NCBI GenBank assembly: GCA_000720845.1
Contig: JODU01000005.1
Span: 1 to 64,000, forward strand
Direction: 5' to 3'
From: Kitasatospora aureofaciens
GTDB taxonomy: Bacteria > Actinomycetota > Actinomycetes > Streptomycetales > Streptomycetaceae
DNA length: 64,000 nt
A program made the position numbers and the translations under genes. The first letter of the stretch is position 1. Each line of letters begins with the position of its first letter. The notes under the pieces are model-generated. The model was given only the letters and a program-made list of their open reading frames with translations, did not search any database and had not been told where the DNA came from. Shown one piece after another: positions 9,505 through 17,060 of the stretch.

Positions 9505-10739
9505 GCGGACACCCCGCCGCCCCCGGTGCCGCTGCCGCCACCCGCTGCCGCGCCGGTCCCCGCGCCCGCCGTCGCGAGGGCCTCCGCCCGCAGCCGGGCC
9601 GCCCTGCGCAGCGCGGCCACCGCCGGGTCGTCCGGATCGCCGGCCTCCCCGCGGGCCGCGGCCAGCACGTCCTCGACCGTGGAAAGACCGCCCAGCTCGG
9701 CCCGCACCGGGCGGCCCAGGCAGGTGACCGCACCGGCCTCGCGGGACCGGGCCCGGCAGTGGAAGGCCAGCTCGCACGTGGACAGGCACTCGGGCGCGTA
9801 CGCCGCCGGGACCGCCTCGACCGCCGCCGCCAGCTCCTCGGCCGGCAGCTCCGGGGAGAAGCAGACGCCCTCCGGCAGCGCGTCGGCGATGTCCTCGATG
9901 CGGGTCAGCCGGGCCAGCTGGCGGTCGGTGACGGCGCGCTGCTTGCGCACGTCGACCGCGGACGCGGTGGGCAGGTTGGAGAAGTCCTTGGGGCAGACGA
10001 GCAGCACCCGGTGGCGCACGCGCGGGGCCGGGTCGAGCCGGGCGGCGACCCGCTCCAGGGCCAGCACGTACACCGCGGCCTGCCGCGCGGCGGCGCCGAC
10101 CTTCGCCGGGTCGGCGGAGCCGTCCAGCATGGGGAAGGACTTGATCTCGACGACCGTCCAGCTGCCGTCCGGATGCACCACCACCGCGTCCGGCTCCAGG
10201 AAGGCGGGCGAACCGGCGACGTCCAGGGCGAGCATCGGATGGTCGAGCAGCGTCCATACGCCGGGTGCGCCGGTGGCCTCGCGCAGGGCCAGCGCCGTGC
10301 GCGCCGTGCGCCCCTCGGGTCCGGTCGCGGACAGGTCGGGCACCTGGGCCCGGGCCTCGGCGGGCGGCTCGGCGGCCCGGTCCAGCTTCTCGTGCACGAG
10401 GCGCAGCAGCTCGGCGCCGCCGTCCGCCTTGACCTTCGCCTCGAAGGCGTTGCCCCGCGTCAGGGCGAACTGCGACTGCCCGAAGGCCGACGGCGAGCCC
10501 AGCGCACCGGCCAGCAAGGCCTTGTCCACGCCCGCGCCGTCCAGGATCGCGCGCCGGCGGCACCCCGGGTTGGCGGCGAGGGCGGCCAGGGCCCGGGCGT
10601 CCAGCGCCTTGGCCGGTACGTCGGGACCGCGCAGCTCAGCGAGCCGGTGCCGGAGTCTCGTCCCCCGCGTCCGAGGGGGCGGGGTCCGGCTCGGCCCCTG
10701 GTCCGAACCGCTGCTCGCGCTGCCGTGGAAATCGCTCAC
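9495..10739 (-). CDS. Cas4/AddB-type Fe-S PD-(D/E)XK nuclease
   Basis: A RecB-family exonuclease-like protein of about 414 aa. The PD-(D/E)XK core is visible: GNAFE (E100), EPDAVVV (D184), VVEIK (E198, K200) and the RecB motif Q220-x3-Y224. Four cysteines sit where Cas4, AddB and Dna2 hold a 4Fe-4S cluster: C60 ahead of the core and C318-x3-C322-x5-C328 behind it; C340 follows. The GTG start is uncertain: a TTG lies 30 nt upstream and nothing usable lies between it and the first cysteine, so the 5' end must overlap the PAP2 gene by at least 104 bp. It heads the overlapped nuclease, unknown, helicase set. Confidence 0.85.
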   Translation of the reverse strand: MSDFHGSASSGSDQGPSRTPPPRTRGTRLRHRLAELRGPDVPAKALDARALAALAANPGCRRRAILDGAGVDKALLAGALGSPSAFGQSQFALTRGNAFEAKVKADGGAELLRLVHEKLDRAAEPPAEARAQVPDLSATGPEGRTARTALALREATGAPGVWTLLDHPMLALDVAGSPAFLEPDAVVVHPDGSWTVVEIKSFPMLDGSADPAKVGAAARQAAVYVLALERVAARLDPAPRVRHRVLLVCPKDFSNLPTASAVDVRKQRAVTDRQLARLTRIEDIADALPEGVCFSPELPAEELAAAVEAVPAAYAPECLSTCELAFHCRARSREAGAVTCLGRPVRAELGGLSTVEDVLAAARGEAGDPDDPAVAALRRAARLRAEALATAGAGTGAAAGGGSGTGGGGVSACR

Positions 10740-11649
10740 CCGCGGAAGTCTGGCATCCACCACTGACAATCGCGGAACCCGCGCCGTCCCGGACGGAGTC
10801 GGGGGCGGACGCCGGGGCGCTCGAGGAGCCGGCCGCGGCCGGTGCGAAACGGGCCGTGAGCCGGGTACGCGCCCGCTCCGCGGTCCGCAGCACGAACGGC
10901 GTCAGCAGCAGCCCCGCGCCCATCACGGCCGCACCGGCGACCGCGTCCAGGAAGTAGTGGTTCGCGGTGCCCATCACCACGATCGTGGTCACCAGCGGGT
11001 AGACGACCCCCGCCACCTTCGCCGCGCGGGTGCCGCCGTGGCGCCACAGCATCACCCCGCACCACAGCGCCCAGCCCACGTGCAGGCTCGGCATCGCCGC
11101 GTACTGGTTGGTCATCCCGCCCAGGCCGCGCGGGGCGCTCGCCTCGCCGCCCCACCAGCCGTACGAGCTGTACTGGGCCATCGTGTCGACGAAGCCGTGA
11201 CCGGCGTCCAGCAGCCGGGGCGGGCAGGTCGGCAGGAGGGTGAAGCCGATGAGACCGATGAACGTGGACGTCATCAGCCACGTGCGGGCGGCCCGGTAGC
11301 GCACCGCGCGGGAGCGGAAGAGCCAGATCAGGATCGCCGGGGTGACCACGTAGTGCAGCGACGCGTACCAGAAGTCCGCCGGTACGCCGATCCACGGCTC
11401 GCGCGTGAAGAGGCGGTTGAGGGGGTGCTCCGCGTTGAGGTGGAGCGCCTTCTCGATGTCCAGGATGGCCAGGCCGTGGTCGACGGCGTCGGAGACGTCG
11501 CCGCGCACCAGCAGGCGACCGGCGCTGTAACAGGCGTACACGAGGACGATGAGCGGCAGCTCGGTCCACCAGCGCAGCCGAGGGTGCGGGGCCGCCTCGG
11601 TGCCCGGTGTCTCGGTGTGCCGCAATCCGATCGCCCTCCCCCTTCTCAC
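10636..11649 (-). CDS. PAP2-family membrane phosphatase (AUR1-like)
   Basis: A polytopic membrane protein of about 337 aa. The paired signatures MPSLHVGWALW and ANHYFLDAVAG belong to the PAP2/AUR1-like phosphatases, which hydrolyse or transfer phosphate on lipid or polyprenyl phosphates at the membrane. At least five hydrophobic segments are visible, for example LPLIVLVYACYSAGRLL, YVVTPAILIWLF and TWLMTSTFIGLIGF. The C-terminal 60 or so residues are disordered and overlap the downstream nuclease gene in another frame. Start choice is poor: GTG codons occur at 11658 and 11649 and a TTG further in has a better purine-rich stretch. Divergent from the histidine phosphatase gene. Confidence 0.78.
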   Translation of the reverse strand: MRRGRAIGLRHTETPGTEAAPHPRLRWWTELPLIVLVYACYSAGRLLVRGDVSDAVDHGLAILDIEKALHLNAEHPLNRLFTREPWIGVPADFWYASLHYVVTPAILIWLFRSRAVRYRAARTWLMTSTFIGLIGFTLLPTCPPRLLDAGHGFVDTMAQYSSYGWWGGEASAPRGLGGMTNQYAAMPSLHVGWALWCGVMLWRHGGTRAAKVAGVVYPLVTTIVVMGTANHYFLDAVAGAAVMGAGLLLTPFVLRTAERARTRLTARFAPAAAGSSSAPASAPDSVRDGAGSAIVSGGCQTSAGERFPRQREQRFGPGAEPDPAPSDAGDETPAPAR

Positions 11650-11838
11650 GCTTCTCACTTCTCGCTCGCTCGCGCACCCGTACGGACACGGGCGAGCCAC
11701 TCTACGGCCTCGCCGCGACCGCTCCGCGAAGCGCCCTCGGACCGGATAGACGCGGGTACCGCCCCTCGGGTTGCCCGCACGGACAGTACGGGATGATGGA
11801 GGGGTCCCCTCAGACATTTCTCCCGGAAAGGCCCCTTC

Positions 11839-12435
11839 ATGGCACCGCGCATTCTGCTGGCCCGGCACGGACAGACGGAGTGGTCGCTGTCCGGCAGACA
11901 CACCGGCAGGACCGACGTGCCGCTCCTGGAGGAGGGCCGGCGCGGCGCGAAGCTGCTCGGCGAGCGGCTGCACCGGGCGCCGCTGGACGGGCTGCCGGGC
12001 GTGGAGGTGCGGACCAGTCCGCTGATGCGCGCGAGCGAGACCTGCGAGCTGGCCGGTTTCGGCGAGCGCGCACGCGCGTGGGACACGCTCCTGGAGTGGG
12101 ACTACGGGGCGTACGAGGGCATGACGCCGGAGCAGATCCAGGCCGTGCGGCCCGGGTGGCTGATCTGGCGGGACGGGGTCCCGGAGGGCGAGAGTGTGGC
12201 GGACGTCACCGCGCGCGCGGACGAGGTGGTGGCGTGGGCGCGGGAGGCGGAGCGGGACGTGCTCGTCTTCGCCCACGGGCACGTTCTGCGGGCGATCGGG
12301 GCGCGGTGGCTGGGGCTGCCGGTGTCCTTCGGCGCGCGGATACGGCTGAACCCGACGTCGCTGTCCGTGCTGGGGTGGGCGTACGGGGAGCCGGCGGTGG
12401 AGAGCTGGAACGACCTGGGGCACCTGGTCGGCTGA
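11839..12435 (+). CDS. histidine phosphatase (phosphoglycerate-mutase fold)
   Basis: A 198-aa branch-1 histidine phosphatase. The catalytic RHGQT sits near the N-terminus (LLARHGQTEW), with SPLMRASETC, DYGAYEGMT and the second catalytic histidine in VFAHGHVLRAIGARWLG. Such proteins dephosphorylate small metabolites or phosphosugars; the substrate here cannot be read from sequence. A GGAAAGG ribosome binding site precedes the ATG. It is divergent from the PAP2 gene and followed directly by a short hexamer repeat. Confidence 0.85.
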   Translation: MAPRILLARHGQTEWSLSGRHTGRTDVPLLEEGRRGAKLLGERLHRAPLDGLPGVEVRTSPLMRASETCELAGFGERARAWDTLLEWDYGAYEGMTPEQIQAVRPGWLIWRDGVPEGESVADVTARADEVVAWAREAERDVLVFAHGHVLRAIGARWLGLPVSFGARIRLNPTSLSVLGWAYGEPAVESWNDLGHLVG

Positions 12436-12440
12436 CGGTT

Positions 12441-12474
12441 GGTGCCGGTGCCGGTGCCGGTGCCGGTGCCGGTG
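12441..12474 (+). repeat. GGTGCC hexanucleotide tandem repeat
   Basis: Five perfect copies of GGTGCC plus a partial sixth lie immediately after the histidine phosphatase stop codon. The rest of the gap before the regulator gene (to 12588) holds no gene or clear hairpin that I can see. This is a simple-sequence repeat likely to vary in copy number by slippage; no function is evident. Confidence 0.9.
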
Positions 12475-12588
12475 TTTGTGGCGGTTCCCGGTATCGGGGC
12501 TGGTCCAGGGTGGGGACGCAGCCCGGCGTGGCGGGGTGCCGCTGCGCCCACCCGTGCCGCCCCGGCGGCACGACTGCCCGCAGCTCGG

Positions 12589-14010
12589 TCACGCCGGTCG
12601 CGGCAGCGCCCCGTGGCGGTCCAGGAAGGTGGAGACGCCCGAGGCCCGGCGGTGGGGGAGGAGGACCCGGGCCGTGCCCGCCAGCATCGTGTGGATGCGG
12701 GAGGACTGGACCTCGTCCAGCAGGTCGAGGACCCGCATGCCCGCCCCCGCCGCCTCGTCGGGGCGGCCCCCGCGGGCCAGGTCGTCCGCCAGCTCCGCCG
12801 AGTACAGCGCGAGGTTCCGGGTGAAGTGCGGGTCCTGGAGATCCCCCGCCCGCCGCGCGTGCCGGGCGGCCCGCGGCCAGTCGCCCAGGGTGGACCAGCA
12901 CTGCGCCTCGAGCCCCTCCAGCTCGGCCTCGCCGTAGAAGCTCATCCACTCGGGGTCGGCGTCCGAGGGGCCCCGTTCGAAGAAGGTCTGCGCGCGGACC
13001 AGCGCCTGCTCGCAGCCGACGCGGTCCGCCAGCCCCGCCCAGCCGCCCGCCTCGCGCAGCGCGAGCAGGGACATCAGCCGGGCCGAGCCCAGCGGGCGGG
13101 CGGCGCGCTGCGCGGCCTGGGCCGCCCGGACCGCCTCGCGCGGGCGGCCGGCGTCGCGGGCCAGGAACGCCATGTTGCAGAAGGCGTGCGCCTCCAGGCC
13201 GGCGTCGCCGTTCATCCGGGCGGTGGCCAGGGCCTCGGCGTAGTGGGAGCGGGCGTCGTCGAAGCGCCCCGAGTCGTGCGCCAGCCAGCCGACGGAGATC
13301 GCCAGTTCACCGGCGCCCGTGTAGAGCCGGTCCGCGGTGGCCTGCCGGGACGCGCCGGCGTCCAGGAGCGCGTACGCGGTGCGCAGCGGGGCCGCCGCGC
13401 GCCGGTAGAGGCCGTCCGCGCCGTGCCGGTCGTCGAGCACCCGGATCCGGCGGACGGCTTCTTCGAGGGCACCGGCCTCGCCCGTCCCGGCCCGGCGCGT
13501 GGGACGCCCGGCCGCCGCGGCGTCGAAGGCGAGTGTCAGGGGGCCGAGCGAGGCGGCGGCCACCGTGGCACCGCTCGTCATGAATGCGCGACGCAGCACG
13601 TCGCTCTCCTCGTTGTCGTCGTGCGTTTCGTACAGGTCCTGCGTGTCGTGCGTGTCTCGCGTGTCATGGGTCTCATACGGCTCACCCGCCCCCTGCGGCT
13701 CACTCGTGGTGCGCGCTTGGCGCCCGCGTACCGACGAGCGGGGCGCGAACCCCAGGTCGGTGAGCGTGCGGCCGGGGAACATGTGCAGGAACACCCGCTC
13801 GTACGCGTAGTTGGGGCAGCGGATCTCGCCCGCCTCGACCCGGCCGACGTAGCGCGCGTCGCAGCTGACCCGCTCGCCGATCTCGCGCGCGGCGCGACGG
13901 ACCGCCGCCGCGAACTCCGCCGGGGAGCGCTTGCCGCGCAACCGCCTGAAGGCGAGGTTCGGCCGGGGTGGCCGTTCGGGCTGGGCGGAGGTCACCGTTG
14001 ACGACGCCAT
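12589..14010 (-). CDS. XRE-like regulator with TPR-type C-terminus
   Basis: A 473-aa Streptomyces-type regulator. The N-terminal part (about 20-90) reads as a helix-turn-helix domain (SPAEFAAAVRRAAREIGE, then CDARYVGRVEAGEIRCPNYAYERV). A low-complexity linker with repeated THD units follows (about 110-135). After that comes a twin-arginine-like hydrophobic stretch (RRAFMTSGATVAAASLGPL), then a long alpha-helical region with TPR-like repeats (for example DSGRFDDARSHYAEALATARMNGD). The organisation is like other Streptomyces pleiotropic regulators such as NsdA. The ATG is preceded by GAGAGGA. It is divergent from a small hypothetical gene across a 270-bp gap that should hold both promoters. Ligand and targets are unknown. 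Confidence 0.75.
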   Translation of the reverse strand: MASSTVTSAQPERPPRPNLAFRRLRGKRSPAEFAAAVRRAAREIGERVSCDARYVGRVEAGEIRCPNYAYERVFLHMFPGRTLTDLGFAPRSSVRGRQARTTSEPQGAGEPYETHDTRDTHDTQDLYETHDDNEESDVLRRAFMTSGATVAAASLGPLTLAFDAAAAGRPTRRAGTGEAGALEEAVRRIRVLDDRHGADGLYRRAAAPLRTAYALLDAGASRQATADRLYTGAGELAISVGWLAHDSGRFDDARSHYAEALATARMNGDAGLEAHAFCNMAFLARDAGRPREAVRAAQAAQRAARPLGSARLMSLLALREAGGWAGLADRVGCEQALVRAQTFFERGPSDADPEWMSFYGEAELEGLEAQCWSTLGDWPRAARHARRAGDLQDPHFTRNLALYSAELADDLARGGRPDEAAGAGMRVLDLLDEVQSSRIHTMLAGTARVLLPHRRASGVSTFLDRHGALPRPA

Positions 14011-14280
14011 GGCCGGGTCCTCTCGTGCGAACCGTCGAACCATGCCGGGAAAGGGCGAGTGAGGCTGGAGGCGCCCTGTTTCCGGCGAGCAAGAACGTAC
14101 CGGCTGTGACGGAGCGGCCACGCGCGGTTTGGCTACAAACCGGATATCTCCTCCACGATCTGCCATGAAGTGCCATCCTTTGCGGCGGGCCCCGCCCGTA
14201 GCCGTTGACGGTCCGCCGCGTTGAACCGGGTGGACCGGGAGGCCCCCGACTCCCGAGCCGCTCGTCCGAGGAGGAGTTCC

Positions 14281-14676
14281 GTGGTGGAGGCCGGGATGGA
14301 CACCAGCGTCAGCGTTTCCCCCTGCGAGGCCTGTGACGTCGTCACCGTGCCGACCCGGCAGGGTCTGGAGGCGGTCGACATCCTCAGGCGGGGAGCCGGT
14401 GAGGGGGTGGGCTCGGTGATCCACGACGACGGCTGCGACACCCTCGGATTCCTGGTGCCGCCGGGCACCGCCGCCGCCTGGGACGTGCCGGGCAGCACCT
14501 GCACGGAGACGGACGGCCGTGGACTGAGCATCGTCCCGGCGCCCGAGCCGCCCGTGGAGGGCTCCGACTGGCTGCTGCCGCCCGGCGAGGCGGACCTGGC
14601 GACCGACCCCGCCGTACTGCGGGCCGCGCTGGGCGAGGCGGCCCGGCTGATCAGGGCCGCGGACAGCTGCCGTTGA
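14281..14676 (+). CDS. small conserved hypothetical protein
   Basis: A 131-aa protein of unknown role. The GTG start is chosen because a strong GAGGAGGAG box ends 4 nt upstream; the frame is open further 5'. It reads VVTVPTRQGLEAVDILRR, then GSVIHDDGCDTLGFLVPPGTAAAW, and ends in a helical LRAALGEAARLIRAAD. The middle part reminds me weakly of the C-terminal half of actinobacterial bifunctional primase/polymerase-like proteins, without their catalytic part; I would not name it on that. No membrane segment or metal motif is seen. Confidence 0.65.
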   Translation: MVEAGMDTSVSVSPCEACDVVTVPTRQGLEAVDILRRGAGEGVGSVIHDDGCDTLGFLVPPGTAAAWDVPGSTCTETDGRGLSIVPAPEPPVEGSDWLLPPGEADLATDPAVLRAALGEAARLIRAADSCR

Positions 14677-14733
14677 GCACCGCCGGGCAGGGCCGTCCGG
14701 GGCGGGGACCCGCCGTCGACCGATAATGGGACG

Positions 14734-15603
14734 ATGGGAAAGTCCAGGAACGCCCGCCGCGGGCGCGCAGCCGCCGAGTCCGTCGTCGAGGACGTGGACG
14801 GGGGGCGTGCCGAGCTGGTGCCGGACCGGGACCGGCCCCGGGCCTGGACGCTGCTGATCGACGGCGCCCCGCAGTCGCACGTCGACCTCGACGACCCGGC
14901 GTACCTGTCCTTCGAGTACCAGCGCCGCATCGGCCACGTCATCGACCTGGCCACCCCGCCGGGCAGACCGGTCCGGGCCGTCCACCTCGGCGGCGGCGCC
15001 CTCACCCTCGCCCGCTACGTCGCCGCCACCCGCCCCCGCTCCACCCAGCAGGTCGTCGAGCGGGACGCCGCCCTCGTCCAGCTGGTCCGCCGGGAGCTGC
15101 CCCTCGACCCCGGCGCCCGGATACGGGTGCGCTCCACCGACGCCCGCGCCGGGCTGGCCAAGGTGCCCGACGGCTGGGCGGACCTCGTCGTCGCGGACGT
15201 CTTCGGCGGGGCGCGCACCCCGGCCCACCTGACCTCCACCGAGTTCCTCGACGAGGTGCGGCGCGCGCTCGCGCCAGGCGGGGTCCACGTCGCCAACCTC
15301 GCCGACGGCCCGCCGCTCGCCCACCTGCGCGGCCAGATCGCCACCGCCGCCGCCCGGTTCGCCGAACTCGCCCTCGTCGCCGACCCGGCCGTACTGCGCG
15401 GCAAGCGCTTCGGCAACGCGATCCTGGTCGCCGCCGACCATCCGCTGCCGATCGCCGAACTCACCCGCCGGGCCGCCTCCGACCCGCACCCCGCGCGCGT
15501 GGAACACGGCCGCGCGCTCACCGACTTCACCGGCGGCGCCCAGCCCGTGACGGACGCGGCGGCGGTGGACTCGCCCGCGCCGCCGGAGTCCGTCTTCGGA
15601 TGA
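14734..15603 (+). CDS. spermidine-synthase-fold methyltransferase-like protein
   Basis: A 289-aa protein with a Rossmann fold of the spermine/spermidine synthase type. The nucleotide-binding loop is VRAVHLGGGALTLARYVA, with QVVERDAALVQLVRRELPL next and DLVVADVFGGARTP in the place of the catalytic Asp region. An N-terminal beta-rich tetramerisation-like segment (WTLLIDGAPQSHVDLDDPAYLSFEYQRRI) supports the polyamine synthase superfamily. Many actinobacterial members have no proven polyamine activity, so the substrate remains open. The window's agmatinase-like gene is 40 kb away and gives no direct link. The C-terminal 20 residues are Pro/Ala-rich. Confidence 0.72.
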   Translation: MGKSRNARRGRAAAESVVEDVDGGRAELVPDRDRPRAWTLLIDGAPQSHVDLDDPAYLSFEYQRRIGHVIDLATPPGRPVRAVHLGGGALTLARYVAATRPRSTQQVVERDAALVQLVRRELPLDPGARIRVRSTDARAGLAKVPDGWADLVVADVFGGARTPAHLTSTEFLDEVRRALAPGGVHVANLADGPPLAHLRGQIATAAARFAELALVADPAVLRGKRFGNAILVAADHPLPIAELTRRAASDPHPARVEHGRALTDFTGGAQPVTDAAAVDSPAPPESVFG

Positions 15604-15681
15604 GCCTCTTCGGACCGGCCTCTTGGGACCGGCCTCTTCGAGTGAGCCTTCGCGAGTGAGCCTCGGACCGAACGCGTCGGC

Positions 15682-16251
15682 TCAGTAGCTGCCGATCTCC
15701 ACCCGCGGCGGCCCGTCGTGCCAGGTGCAGAAGACCGACACCCGGTCCGCGCCCGAGGTGAACTCCACCCGGATCCACGACTGCGTCTTCCACACCTGCA
15801 TCGACCAGCCAGGGCCCGGAGTGGCCGACACCAGTGAGGCCGACGACGTGCCGAGGTCGAAGACCGCGCGGCCCCCGTCGGTGTCGTAACTCTTCACCTC
15901 GCCGGACGTGTCGGGGGCGGGACGCGTCGGGTCCGCGGACGGCGTGGCGGACGGCGCGGTGCGGGTCGGCGCGGGACCGGGCTCGTGGGCCGTCCCGCTC
16001 GGTGTCGGCGACGCGCTGCCCGGCGACGGCGACGACGACGGTGAGGGCCGGCTGGTGGACGACGCCAGGGACTCCCCGTCGTCGCTGCCCTCCCCGTCCC
16101 GCACGCTCGCGTCGGCCGCCGTGATCGGCAGCGCCCGGGGGGCGTCGTAGGCCGTGCCCGCCATCACCGTGTGCACGCCCCACCACGACAGCGTGACCGC
16201 CGCGCCGGTGGCGAGCAGCCAGGCGATCACGTGGACGAGTCCTCTGCGCAT
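15682..16251 (-). CDS. membrane-anchored protein with Ser/Pro-rich linker
   Basis: A 189-aa protein of unknown function. An N-terminal membrane segment (VIAWLLATGAAVTLSWWGVHTVMAG) anchors it; residues about 55-115 are a Ser/Pro/Thr linker expected to span the cell wall. A small C-terminal domain (KSYDTDGGRAVFDLG to FCTWHDGPPRVEIG) faces outward. The start used skips three codons of the longest frame. It is divergent from the response regulator gene with about 120 bp between them, a layout seen for sensors or accessory lipoproteins of two-component systems, but this is only position. Confidence 0.65.
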   Translation of the reverse strand: MRRGLVHVIAWLLATGAAVTLSWWGVHTVMAGTAYDAPRALPITAADASVRDGEGSDDGESLASSTSRPSPSSSPSPGSASPTPSGTAHEPGPAPTRTAPSATPSADPTRPAPDTSGEVKSYDTDGGRAVFDLGTSSASLVSATPGPGWSMQVWKTQSWIRVEFTSGADRVSVFCTWHDGPPRVEIGSY

Positions 16252-16370
16252 CGCGGCCATACTGCCTCACCCGCCCCACGCGTGTCGCCCGAAAGCGGTG
16301 TGACGCGGGCCGGAGGGGAGTTGTCCACAGGCTCGGACCGGGTCGGTCCGCATGGCGTACGGTGCCGCCC

Positions 16371-17060
16371 ATGGCAAGTGTGCTCGTGGTCGAGGACGAC
16401 CAGTTCGTACGCTCGGCGCTCATCCGGCAGCTGACCGACGCCTCGCACACCGTGCGCAGCGTGGGCACGGCGCTGGAGGCGCTGCGCGAGGTCGCCCATT
16501 TCCGGTTCGACGTGGTGATCCTGGACCTCGGACTGCCCGACCTGGACGGCTCCGAGGCGCTGAAGATGCTGCGCGGCATCACCGACGTACCGGTGATCGT
16601 CGCCACCGCCCGGGACGACGAGACGGAGATCGTACGGCTGTTGAACGCGGGCGCGGACGACTACCTCACCAAGCCGTTCTCCGTGGAGCACCTGTCGGCC
16701 CGGATGGCGGCCGTGCTGCGCCGCGCCCGCGGCGGCCCCGCGGAGGCGGCGGCGCCCGCGGTCCTGCGGGTCGGCGGCCTCACCGTCGACCCGCTGCGCC
16801 GCCAGGCCGAACTGGACGGGGCGGCCCTCGACCTGACCCGCCGCGAGTTCGACCTGCTCGCCTTCCTGGCAGGCCGCCCCGGGGCCGTCGTCCCCCGCAA
16901 GGAGCTGCTCGCCGAGGTCTGGCAGCAGTCCTACGGCGACGACCAGACCATCGACGTCCACCTGTCCTGGCTGCGGCGCAAACTGGGCGAGACCGCGGCC
17001 CGGCCGCGCTATCTGCACACCCTGCGCGGCGTCGGCGTGAAGCTGGAGCCACCGCGATGA
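16371..17060 (+). CDS. OmpR/PhoB-family response regulator
   Basis: A 229-aa response regulator. The receiver domain has the acidic pair in VVEDDQF, the phospho-acceptor Asp in VVILDLGLPDLDG, the conserved Thr/Ser position in IVATARDDE and the Lys in YLTKPFS. The C-terminal winged helix carries LTRREFDLLAFLAGRPGAVVPRKELL and the DNA-contacting TIDVHLSWLRRKLGE. It should bind direct-repeat DNA after phosphorylation by the kinase encoded next, whose ATG overlaps its stop (ATGA). The start is the ATG three codons inside a GTG-initiated frame. Confidence 0.9.
   Translation: MASVLVVEDDQFVRSALIRQLTDASHTVRSVGTALEALREVAHFRFDVVILDLGLPDLDGSEALKMLRGITDVPVIVATARDDETEIVRLLNAGADDYLTKPFSVEHLSARMAAVLRRARGGPAEAAAPAVLRVGGLTVDPLRRQAELDGAALDLTRREFDLLAFLAGRPGAVVPRKELLAEVWQQSYGDDQTIDVHLSWLRRKLGETAARPRYLHTLRGVGVKLEPPR

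Noticed and set aside
9495..10739. Cas4 adaptation nuclease of a CRISPR system
   Set aside because: Only the fold and Fe-S cysteines match; no Cas1/Cas2 or array in the window, and the partner is a Dna2/Upf1-like helicase.
7936..11796. A 1286-codon plus-strand frame opposite the nuclease-helicase operon
   Set aside because: Antisense shadow with low-complexity sequence; the minus-strand genes show full helicase and nuclease motifs.
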